From positions 1 through 64,000 of the forward strand of contig NZ_JANUQM010000004.1 in the NCBI RefSeq assembly GCF_030386795.1: a DNA stretch of 64,000 nucleotides, given 5' to 3'. Under the pieces are notes generated by a model that had not been told where the DNA came from, made no database searches, and saw only the letters and a program-made list of their open reading frames with translations. Below are positions 16,702 to 26,069 of the stretch, one piece after another (the stretch's first letter is position 1; each line of letters opens with the position of its first letter). The position numbers and the translations under genes were made by a program. This DNA comes from Streptomyces sp. S.PNR 29. GTDB lineage: Bacteria; Actinomycetota; Actinomycetes; Streptomycetales; Streptomycetaceae.

Positions 16702-19700
16702 TCAGCTCTTGATGGTGCGGAGCAGGGCAGCCAGATGTCGGCGGTGGCCGGCGACAGCCTGGCGCTGCTCGGGGGCGGCGTCGGGATGGTCGCGCAGCCA
16801 TGTGTCCAGACGGTCCAGCGCCCGTCGCACGCGCTGTTCCCCCTGAACCCCCTTGGGCGAGGTGCGCAGGGAGTGAGCCAGCTGCACCAGCAGAGGGTGG
16901 ACCGCGGAGTGGTTGCCCGGGAACACCTCCAGCCAGTCGAGCGCGGTGTCCAGCACCTGGCCGACCGCTTCGGCGTCGGGCAGGTCCCCGTTGCGCAGCA
17001 GGGCCTCCAGCAGTCTGCCGTTCGCGCTGTTCCGCTCGGCGCCGGGCCGGAACCTGCCCCGTGCGATCTGGGAGGCGCGCCGGCGGGCAGCGGGGGACAG
17101 CGCACGGCTGTCGAGCAGCTTGATCACCAGGTGTCTGACGTGCTGGGCGCGGTACTGCACGGTGCACCAGTCGAGACACGCCCGGTGCAGGTCTTCGAGG
17201 ACCGGCGGGTCGAGTTCGTCGGCTCCCGCCAGCATCTCGGCGAGCACGAGCCTGGCCTTGCGCGGATGTCCCTGTTGTTCCAGCAGGTCGCAGGCGCGGG
17301 CGACGAAGCGGTTCCACTCGGCGTGGATCTCCGCGCGCCGCCCGCAGAGGTAGATCGTCAGCCAGGGCTTGTCGTCGTCCGGTGCCACCAACATGTCCGG
17401 GGACAGCACCTGGACCGCACGGGCGGCCAGCCGGCCGCGGTCGGCCCGTGTCGTGCGGCTGCTGCTCAGCGCGACGTTCAGCAGGCCCAGCGCACCCTCT
17501 TCCCGGGGGTAGGTGTCCAGCCACTGGAGTGTCGCGGCCAGCGCCTGGGCGTACTCGTCATCGGTGAGGCCGGGGCGCCTCAGCAGTGAGGTGAGCAGGT
17601 ACGCCGTGTGCTTGCTCGGCGGAGCAGGGGGCAACTGGCCGAAAGCCGCCTTCAGCAGTCGGCCCGTGGTGTCCGGGGCGAACGTCCTGCGCAAGAGGGG
17701 CGGCAGGACGGAGCGCGCCACGCTGGGATCGGGACTCTCCTCCAGCAGGGCCAGCGCCTGGTCCGCGAGCCGGTGCAGCTCTTCGGGGTCACGGTCGGGC
17801 AACTCGGTGCGCAGGAAGGCGCCGAGCATCTCGCTCACGCTCTTGCGCGAAGCGCCGTGGCACGACGACAGCCATTCCGTGGCCATGCGGCCGAGTTCTG
17901 CCTGCTCGTCCTCGGTGAAAGGTGCCTGAACGCTGCGCTCGGCCTTGCCGATGTTCTTCAGCAGCGGAGGCAGCACCATGCCCCGCTGCTGGTGCCGTCC
18001 GGGGTTCGCCGCGAGCCAGTTCACAGCGGCCTGCGCGGCACGCGGCAGGGCGTCCCGCCCGGGCAGCTTGGGATGGATCAGCTCTTTGAGCACGTAGGCC
18101 GCCTCGGGGCGCAGCCCGTACCCCGCGCGGTCCTCCAGCCAGGCGAGGGAGTCCGTCACGGCCTGCTCGAACACGTCCTTGGGCAGGTCCTCGTACTCCC
18201 GGTGTCTGACGAGCACGGGTTCGAAGGCGTAGCTGGCGTTCTCCGGGGCGCCGGGCACCACCGTGTCCAGGAGCAGGCGAGCGGTCCGCTCCAGGCCCGC
18301 CCCGGTGAGTTCGGGGCGGCGGACGAGCGGCTTGGCCACGTAGGTCGCCTCCCGCGTGGTGCCGTAACGGTCGAGCCAGCGCAGCGCCCAGCTCAGGACA
18401 GGGCCGATGCGCGCGTCGTGGTGGGGCAGGCCGTTCCTGGCGGGGTTGAGGAGGGCCTGCAGCGGGCGGGAGGCGCTGAGGCGGAGAGCGTTGTTCGCGT
18501 GGCTCAGCCAGTCGTACGCGAGGTCCGCCGTCCACTGCCTGGACGCCGGGGTGATGTCGTCGGCCCGTAACGCCTGCTGAATGGCCATCGCCGTGCGGGG
18601 CCCGCGAGGGTGGATGCGGATCCAGGCCATCAGGTAGGGACGACTGATCCCGGACGACAGGTGGCGTTCCATGGCAAGGATGGTGTCCAGGGCCCCGGCC
18701 TTGCGATGGTGCCGTCGCAGCCACGGTTCGACCAGTTCCCGTTCGGCCACCTGGCGCCAGGTGCGCCGGGTGAGGAGGGCCTGCAGTCCCTGGCCGTCAC
18801 TGTCCTGGGCCTCCACTCCCACCAGCTTCCGCAGGGCTGCGAGGTGCTCGGCGCACCACGCCTCGATCGCACGGCCCAGCCGGTCGTCCACCGCTTCGTC
18901 GAGCGTCCCGCGCAGCCGGTCCACCGCCGTGACGACCCGCTCCAGGGCGTGGCCGTCGGCGAGACCACTATCCAGCACCTGGCGCAGACCCTGCCCGTAC
19001 ACGGTTTTGGGGGTGCCGGTGTGAAGGACTGCCTGGCCGAGCAGGAAGTCGGCGTAGAGGTCATGCATGGGCCGGAGCATGTCGTCTTGGGCGTAGAGCA
19101 AGCCGTTGTCCATGAGCCGCATGATCTTCCACGCGCCCGCCTTCCGGCGTGGGTCATCGGCACCCTGGGCGAAGAAGTCGAGGGCGGTCGTCAGAGGACA
19201 GGGGGAAAGGGCGGCGATCCGGGCCACGGCCACCGTCGCGGGGTCGGCGTCGCCGTACCTGAACGCCGCGGGCAGCCCGATGCCTCCCAACAGGCCTTTC
19301 AGCCAGGCGTCGAAGTTCGGCCCCTCCTCGCCGGCGTCGTCGAGGCGGGGCACGACGTCCGCCAGGTCCTTTCCCGCGTCGGCCTGGTTCTCGTAGATCG
19401 AGGCATACAGCTGGCTGACCGCCGGAGGGCCGGCGCAGAACCGCTCCATGTACCGCCGGCCCTTCTGCTTGACCGCTTTCCGGGCCCGTTGGCGCACCAT
19501 TTCCCGGCAGATGTCAGCGTGGTACCGCGAGTCCCAGCGGACGTTGACGGTGTCAAAGGTCGTGTGTGGGAGCAGGGCCTCGCGCGCGAGTTCCGCCAAC
19601 CGCATCTCCCGTGCGGTCGTCAGCACGGCCAGGGGGACCTCGGACGCGTGGGCCTCGGAGCAGATGGTGCTGTAGGTGTCGGCCGCTGCGTCAAGCCAGT

Positions 19701-20772
19701 CGATGTCGTCGGCGACCACCAGCACCTTGCTGCCTCTCCCCGCCGCTGTGCCGACGCTGTCCCAGACCCGGGTCAGGGGCGCCTGCTCGGTGAGGTGGAC
19801 GACCAGCCAGTCCCGGCTGTCGGCCAGGGTGGCGGTCTCCAGGCACAGGCGTGTCTTGCCCGCTCCGGGCTTGCCGGTGAGCACCACTCCGGCGGGCAGG
19901 CCCGGTCTGCTCGCCAGTTCGCCGAGTCGGTCGAGGATGCTGCCGGGCGAACTGTCGTCGCCGGGGTCGACGAAGCGCAGCTTCTCCTGCACGAGTGGCT
20001 GCTGCCCGTGACGGACCCGCTCCCAGTGGACGTGGTGCTGCTTGAGCGCTTTCCCGACGTGGTTCCAGCCGTCCGGCAGCGCCGGCCGTGGCCGCGGGTC
20101 GACGCCCTCCTCGCGCAGCCGCGCCCTCCACTCCTCGTCGTCGACGAGGTCGAGCGCCGTCACCTCATGGGTGCTGACCCCGCTCGCCGTGAGGTGTTCG
20201 CGGAACACGGCGACCAGGAGTCCGGAGTCCGTGGTGATCACGGCCGCCCCGGACATGCCCTGCCAGGGGCTCGCACCGCGCGGCGCCGGGGCGGGTGCCG
20301 CGCCTTCGATACCGATGCGCAGGTCTTCCGGCGCCTCACCGGTGTCGGCGGTACGGAGCGAGCAGCGGACCGCGACCCGGGCCCGCGTGACGTCGCCCGG
20401 CGTGTCCGGCGTACTCCGGTCGATCTCGGCGTACCTGGGGTAGCCGACGGCTCGGGCGGCCACTTCCCTCGGTCTGCTGCGGTCGATGCTCCCCAGCAGC
20501 ACGGGATCGACGGCGCTGCCGGGATCCGTGTCGAGCCTCAGCAGGGCCAGGTCCAGCCTGCGGTCCCGCCATACGCACGTCACGGGCCGGTGGGTGCCGT
20601 CCTCGCCGAGTACGACCGCCACGGCCGTGGTGCCGTCGAGCACATGGGAGGCCGTCAGGACCAGCCGGCCGGAGATCCGGTAACCGCTGCCGAGACTGCA
20701 CTGGTCGGGATCGGGCAGGTCACCGACGACTCGGGCGACCCGGGCCACGTCCAGGCCGGACGTCACCATCAC
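16702..20772 (-). CDS. Trypsin-like protease / P-loop NTPase / helical-repeat conflict-system protein
   Basis: This protein has 1356 residues. Residues about 20-215 form a trypsin-like protease: the His is in LTASHVLDG (His43), the Asp in RRLDLALL (Asp74) and the Ser in QGMSGAAV (Ser174), so the triad is complete. There is no signal peptide, so it acts in the cytosol. Residues about 255-560 form a STAND/AAA-like NTPase with Walker A GKPGAGKT (300-307) and Walker B VLVVADDIDW (about 350-359). The rest is alpha-helical repeat, the usual sensor part of such proteins. GTG 20772 (or ATG 20769) lies 3 nt after the Trypco2-like gene, so the two are coupled. Residue Leu735 is encoded by a TTA codon (18568-18570), implying bldA dependence. 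The architecture matches predicted NTP-dependent conflict (anti-phage or programmed-death) systems; the function is inferred. Confidence 0.9.
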   Translation of the reverse strand: MMVTSGLDVARVARVVGDLPDPDQCSLGSGYRISGRLVLTASHVLDGTTAVAVVLGEDGTHRPVTCVWRDRRLDLALLRLDTDPGSAVDPVLLGSIDRSRPREVAARAVGYPRYAEIDRSTPDTPGDVTRARVAVRCSLRTADTGEAPEDLRIGIEGAAPAPAPRGASPWQGMSGAAVITTDSGLLVAVFREHLTASGVSTHEVTALDLVDDEEWRARLREEGVDPRPRPALPDGWNHVGKALKQHHVHWERVRHGQQPLVQEKLRFVDPGDDSSPGSILDRLGELASRPGLPAGVVLTGKPGAGKTRLCLETATLADSRDWLVVHLTEQAPLTRVWDSVGTAAGRGSKVLVVADDIDWLDAAADTYSTICSEAHASEVPLAVLTTAREMRLAELAREALLPHTTFDTVNVRWDSRYHADICREMVRQRARKAVKQKGRRYMERFCAGPPAVSQLYASIYENQADAGKDLADVVPRLDDAGEEGPNFDAWLKGLLGGIGLPAAFRYGDADPATVAVARIAALSPCPLTTALDFFAQGADDPRRKAGAWKIMRLMDNGLLYAQDDMLRPMHDLYADFLLGQAVLHTGTPKTVYGQGLRQVLDSGLADGHALERVVTAVDRLRGTLDEAVDDRLGRAIEAWCAEHLAALRKLVGVEAQDSDGQGLQALLTRRTWRQVAERELVEPWLRRHHRKAGALDTILAMERHLSSGISRPYLMAWIRIHPRGPRTAMAIQQALRADDITPASRQWTADLAYDWLSHANNALRLSASRPLQALLNPARNGLPHHDARIGPVLSWALRWLDRYGTTREATYVAKPLVRRPELTGAGLERTARLLLDTVVPGAPENASYAFEPVLVRHREYEDLPKDVFEQAVTDSLAWLEDRAGYGLRPEAAYVLKELIHPKLPGRDALPRAAQAAVNWLAANPGRHQQRGMVLPPLLKNIGKAERSVQAPFTEDEQAELGRMATEWLSSCHGASRKSVSEMLGAFLRTELPDRDPEELHRLADQALALLEESPDPSVARSVLPPLLRRTFAPDTTGRLLKAAFGQLPPAPPSKHTAYLLTSLLRRPGLTDDEYAQALAATLQWLDTYPREEGALGLLNVALSSSRTTRADRGRLAARAVQVLSPDMLVAPDDDKPWLTIYLCGRRAEIHAEWNRFVARACDLLEQQGHPRKARLVLAEMLAGADELDPPVLEDLHRACLDWCTVQYRAQHVRHLVIKLLDSRALSPAARRRASQIARGRFRPGAERNSANGRLLEALLRNGDLPDAEAVGQVLDTALDWLEVFPGNHSAVHPLLVQLAHSLRTSPKGVQGEQRVRRALDRLDTWLRDHPDAAPEQRQAVAGHRRHLAALLRTIKS
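18568..18570 (-). other. TTA (bldA-dependent) leucine codon in the trypsin-NTPase gene
   Basis: The + strand TAA at these positions is read as TTA in frame (codon 735, in the context Gln-Gln-Ala-Leu-Arg-Ala-Asp). TTA codons are very rare in Streptomyces and require the bldA tRNA, which matures late in development. Full-length translation of this effector may therefore depend on growth phase. Confidence 0.85.
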
Positions 20773-20775
20773 GGG

Positions 20776-21108
20776 TCACCTCGGCCGTCGGCTCACGGTG
20801 TCGTTCGTGCGGACCGGCTGGTTGTCGATCGTCTGAGCGTCCAGCTGGAGCCGCAGGGTCTGCACGTCACTGCGGCCCTCCGAGCGCTGCGCCCCGGCGG
20901 AGATCACATGGACCCGGATGCCGCCGTTCACCCCACCGGACCGGGTGAGTGTCGTCTGCAGTTCGAGTTCGAGGGAGGACACCGAGAGCCGTACCGGTCC
21001 TCCCTCGGCCTCCGCCGCGCTCATCGCCTGCGCCAGTTCCCGGCGTATCGCACCGAGGGCGGCCGCCAGGCCGATCTCCTCGTCCTGCACCGATCCGGAC
21101 GACGTCAT
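20776..21108 (-). CDS. Trypco2-like (trypsin-co-occurring domain) protein
   Basis: This small soluble protein of 110 residues starts at ATG 21108, with AGGGGGAG upstream. It has a helix EIGLAAALGAIRRELAQAM followed by beta strands VRLSVSSLELELQTTLT and GGIRVHVISAGAQ, then a further strand (DVQTLRLQLDA). This helix-plus-sheet pattern and the position directly before a trypsin-NTPase gene match the Trypco2 domain, named for co-occurring with trypsin-like proteases in conflict systems. A role as sensor, adaptor or protease-activated partner has been proposed for such domains but is not shown. It is the first gene of a two-gene operon with its own promoter at 21151-21179. Confidence 0.8.
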   Translation of the reverse strand: MTSSGSVQDEEIGLAAALGAIRRELAQAMSAAEAEGGPVRLSVSSLELELQTTLTRSGGVNGGIRVHVISAGAQRSEGRSDVQTLRLQLDAQTIDNQPVRTNDTVSRRPR

Positions 21109-21150
21109 CGCTCCCCCTGCCAGACGGTCTGAACCTGGGTCCGTTCGGAA

Positions 21151-21179
21151 ATCCAACATTCGCACGGAAGCCCCGTCAA
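21151..21179 (-). promoter_or_regulatory. Predicted promoter of the Trypco2/trypsin-NTPase operon
   Basis: On the minus strand, TTGACG (21179-21174), a 17-bp spacer and TTGGAT (21156-21151) closely match the Streptomyces vegetative sigma consensus TTGACN-N16-18-TAGRRT. Transcription would start near 21144 and leave a leader of about 36 nt with a good ribosome-binding site. Confidence 0.55.
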
Positions 21180-21229
21180 TGCTGTTTCCCGTGATCGCCG
21201 ACCCGAAATCCCACCGGGGTCAGAGGAGT

Positions 21230-23032
21230 TCAGCCGCCGTACGCGCCCGAAGCCGTCAGACGCAGGGCCGTGTCGATGAGCGGAACGTGGCTGAAGGCCT
21301 GCGGGAAGTTGCCGACCTGGCGCTTCAGGCGGGGGTCCCACTCCTCGGCCAGCAGACCGAGGTCGTTGCGCAGCGACAGCAGCTTCTCGAACAGCTTGCG
21401 GGCCTCGTCCACGCGGCCGATCATCGCCAGGTCGTCCGCCATCCAGAACGAGCAGGCCAGGAACGCGCCCTCGTCGCCGGGAAGGCCGTCGACGCCCTCG
21501 TCGCCGCCCGAGGTGGGGTAGCGCAGGATGAAGCCGTCCGGCGTGGACAGCTCGCGCTGGATCGCCTCGATGGTGCCGATGACCCGCTTGTCGTCGGGGG
21601 GCAGGAAGCCCATCTGCGGGATGAGAAGCAGGGACGCGTCCAGTTCCTTCGAGCCGTACGACTGCGTGAAGGTGTTGCGCTCCTTGTCGTAACCCTTCTC
21701 ACACACGTCCCGGTGGATGTCGTCCCGCAGCTCCTTCCACCGCTCCAGCGGGCCGTCCACGTCGCCGGACTCGATCAGCTTGATCGTGCGGTCGACGGCG
21801 ACCCAGGCCATGACCTTGGAGTGCACGAAGTGGCGGCGCGGGCCGCGCACCTCCCAGATGCCCTCGTCCGGGTTCTGCCAGTGGTCCTCCAGGTAGCGGA
21901 TCAGCTTCAGCTGGAGCAGGGAGGCGTAGTCGCTGCGGGCCAGGCCCGTCATGTGGGCCAGGTGCAGGGCCTCGGTGACCTCGCCGTACACGTCCAGCTG
22001 GAGCTGGTGCGCGGCGCCGTTGCCGACCCGGACCGGCGCGGAGTTCTCGTAGCCGGGCAGCCAGTCCAGCTCCGCCTCGCCGAGCTCGCGCTCGCCCGCG
22101 ATGCCGTACATGATCTGCAGGTTCTCGGGGTCGCCGGCGACCGCCCGGAGCAGCCACTCACGCCAGGCGCGGGCCTCCTCGCGGTAGCCGGTGCGCAGCA
22201 GCGAGGACAGGGTGATCGCCGCGTCCCTGAGCCAGGTGTAGCGGTAGTCCCAGTTCCGGACGCCGCCGATGTCCTCCGGCAGGGAGGTCGTGGGCGCGGC
22301 GACGATGCCGCCCGTCGGGGCGTACGTCAGCGCCTTCAGCGTGATCAGGGAGCGGATCACCGGCTCGCGGTAGGGGCCGTGGTACGTGCAGTGCTCGACC
22401 CACTCCCGCCAGAACTCCTCCGTCGCCTCCAGCGACTGCTCCGGCTCCGGCAGCGGCGGCGCCTCCTTGTGCGAGGGCTGCCAGGAGATGGTGAAGGCGA
22501 TCCGGTCACCCGGAGCGACCGTGAAGTCCGCGTACGTGGTCAGCGACTTGCCGTAGGTCTCGGCATGTGTGTCGAACCACACGCTGTCCGGGCCCGCGAC
22601 GGCGACCGTGCGCCCGTCGTGCTTGTGCACCCACGGCACGATCCGGCCGTAGGAGAAGCGCATGCGCAGCGCCGAGCGCATCGGCACGCGGCCCGAGACG
22701 CCTTCCACGATGCGGACGAGCTGCGGGGCGCCGTCTCGCGGCGGCATGAAGTCGATCACCCGGACCGTGCCGCGTGGCGTGTCCCACTCCGACTCCAGGA
22801 TCAGCGAGTCGCCGCGGTAGCTGCGCCGGGCCGCCGTGGGCGGCTGCTGGTCGGAGGCGTGGGCGGGGCCGAGCCGCCAGAAGCCGTGCTCCTCGTTGCC
22901 CAGCAGACCGGCGAAGATGGCATGCGAGTCGAAGCGGGGCAGACACAGCCAGTCGACTGTCCCGTCCCGGCAGACCAGGGCAGCGGTCTGCATGTCTCCG
23001 ATGAGTGCGTAGTCTTCGATGCGCCCGGCCAC
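21230..23032 (-). CDS. Glycoside hydrolase family 15 protein (glucoamylase/trehalase-like)
   Basis: This 600-residue cytosolic enzyme starts at GTG 23032, chosen for TGGAG 6 nt upstream and because the conserved domain begins GRIEDYALIGDMQTAALV. The N-terminal beta-sandwich domain (about 1-220) includes GTVDWLCLPRFDS. The (alpha/alpha)6 barrel has GGVRNWDYRYTWLRDAA and the late motif EEWDPRLKRQVGNFPQAFSHVPLI. These are typical of bacterial GH15 proteins, some of which are trehalases in actinobacteria. Substrate (trehalose or alpha-1,4-glucan) is not decidable here. An upstream in-frame extension to 23128 is unlikely to be translated. Confidence 0.88.
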   Translation of the reverse strand: MAGRIEDYALIGDMQTAALVCRDGTVDWLCLPRFDSHAIFAGLLGNEEHGFWRLGPAHASDQQPPTAARRSYRGDSLILESEWDTPRGTVRVIDFMPPRDGAPQLVRIVEGVSGRVPMRSALRMRFSYGRIVPWVHKHDGRTVAVAGPDSVWFDTHAETYGKSLTTYADFTVAPGDRIAFTISWQPSHKEAPPLPEPEQSLEATEEFWREWVEHCTYHGPYREPVIRSLITLKALTYAPTGGIVAAPTTSLPEDIGGVRNWDYRYTWLRDAAITLSSLLRTGYREEARAWREWLLRAVAGDPENLQIMYGIAGERELGEAELDWLPGYENSAPVRVGNGAAHQLQLDVYGEVTEALHLAHMTGLARSDYASLLQLKLIRYLEDHWQNPDEGIWEVRGPRRHFVHSKVMAWVAVDRTIKLIESGDVDGPLERWKELRDDIHRDVCEKGYDKERNTFTQSYGSKELDASLLLIPQMGFLPPDDKRVIGTIEAIQRELSTPDGFILRYPTSGGDEGVDGLPGDEGAFLACSFWMADDLAMIGRVDEARKLFEKLLSLRNDLGLLAEEWDPRLKRQVGNFPQAFSHVPLIDTALRLTASGAYGG

Positions 23033-23547
23033 GTGCAACTCCAGTCGAACGGCCACGTCACCCCGCAAGGGGGCTGTCGCTAGTGCGGTCAAGGGGTCGT
23101 TGTAATGCGTCGTTGAGCGTTGAAGCAAAGCAGCCGCGCGGCTGTGACGCCAAACGACAATTGTTGCTCAACGAACTGACGAGCTCTCGTTGTTCCGGTG
23201 ATTACGGGCGGGGGTGGTGCCGTGTTTCCGGCCGGGCTCGGCAGTGAGTGTCCGAGCAGGATACGACGCACGTAGATGATCTGCGTGCCGCTCTCGGCAA
23301 GGAGAGGCCGCCGAACGGGTGAGCAACGGGTGAGAGCGGGCACCTCCGTGTCGACGCGTGCGCGGAGCGTGGCCGGAAGCCATCGGGCCGCGGCGCTGAT
23401 ACGCTGGTAGCCCGTGGACCGGTGGGCGCCCCCCGAAGGCGAAAAATCCGAAGGGGACCCCCGAACCGCAGCGACGGCACCCCGGACATTCCGGTGAGGC
23501 AGCCGCACCGCACTCCATACCGCGACCACGGGAGCCCCCTCTTGGCC
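23033..23547. other. Intergenic promoter region between the GH15 gene and pyrG
   Basis: About 515 bp with no convincing gene. It holds a 14-bp palindrome CAGCCGCGCGGCTG (23131-23144) flanked by CGTTGAGC (23111-23118) and its inverse GCTCAACG (23166-23173). A direct repeat, AACGGGTGAGCAACGGGTGAG, lies near 23313-23335. The region must carry the divergent promoters of both genes; no single promoter is clear enough to call. Confidence 0.5.
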
Positions 23548-25197
<1,650 letters not shown>

Positions 25198-25283
25198 CAC
25201 ACCAGTTGTACGGTGGCCGGGGTGCATACCTTCAAAAGGTGAGCACCCCGACTGCTTTTTCTGCACGTGTGGAGGGACAGGGC

Positions 25284-25910
25284 ATGACGATCAAGGACAC
25301 TCCCGAGGAGTGGGAGATCCGCGCGACGGACACCCCCTTCGTCGGCAAGAAGACCTCCGTCCGCACGGACGACGTGGTCATGCCCGACGGCTCGGTCGTC
25401 ACCCGCGACTACCAGGTCCACCCCGGCTCCGTCGCCGTCCTCGCCCTCGACGACGCCGGCCGCGTCCTGGTGCTGCGCCAGTACCGCCACCCCGTGCGCC
25501 ACAAGCTGTGGGAGATCCCGGCCGGCCTGCTCGACGTCCCCGGTGAGAACCCGCTGCACGCCGCCCAGCGCGAGCTGTACGAGGAGGCGCACGTCAAGGC
25601 CGAGGACTGGCGGGTGCTGACCGACGTCTACACCACCCCCGGCGGCTGCGACGAGGCCGTGCGGATCTTCCTCGCCCGCGATCTGTCCGAGGCCGAGGGC
25701 GAGCGCTTCGAGGTCGCGGACGAAGAGGCCGACATGGAGCTGGAGCGGGTGCCCGTCGAAGACCTGGTACGCCTGGTGCTCGCGGGAGAACTGCACAACA
25801 ACTGTCTGGTCGTGGGTGTGCTGTCGCTGGTCGCCGCGCAGAACGGCGACGGGCTGGAGGCGCTGCGGCCGGCGGAGGCGCCGTGGCCGGCACGTCCGTT
25901 CGAGTCCTGA
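25284..25910 (+). CDS. NUDIX hydrolase, ADP-ribose pyrophosphatase type
   Basis: This 208-residue enzyme, predicted to cut ADP-ribose to AMP and ribose-5-phosphate, starts at ATG 25284 (GGAGGGACAGGG upstream). The Nudix box is GLLDVPGENPLHAAQ then RELYEEAHV: the Arg-Glu and Glu-Glu catalytic residues are kept. The glycine that normally follows the double Glu is replaced by Ala-His, and the first loop has one extra residue, as in other actinobacterial ADPRases. PGGCDEAVRIFLA and a preceding LVLRQYRHPVRHKLWEIPAG are ADPRase family marks. It lies downstream of pyrG, as in mycobacteria. Confidence 0.88.
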   Translation: MTIKDTPEEWEIRATDTPFVGKKTSVRTDDVVMPDGSVVTRDYQVHPGSVAVLALDDAGRVLVLRQYRHPVRHKLWEIPAGLLDVPGENPLHAAQRELYEEAHVKAEDWRVLTDVYTTPGGCDEAVRIFLARDLSEAEGERFEVADEEADMELERVPVEDLVRLVLAGELHNNCLVVGVLSLVAAQNGDGLEALRPAEAPWPARPFES

Positions 25911-26069
25911 ACGCTGCGCCCTTGGCGGTGTGACCATCTGCTGATCCGATCGGGGGATGTGCCCGCCGTGCTCCGCCCGGACCGTAGCAGAGCGTGAACT
26001 AGGCTCGGGAAACGCCCGATCCGGAGTCCCGGCGGGCGCCGACGTGCGGTGGGATCGGGAGCGTGGCCC

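Noticed and set aside
16702..21108. Prophage or integrated element carrying the conflict genes
   Set aside because: No integrase, tRNA, direct-repeat attachment site or base-composition break was seen at either edge; the two genes stand alone.
18610..21132. 840-codon plus-strand frame antisense to the trypsin-NTPase gene
   Set aside because: A G+C-rich shadow. The minus-strand protein shows catalytic triad and Walker motifs, and its reading frame has the expected G/C third positions.
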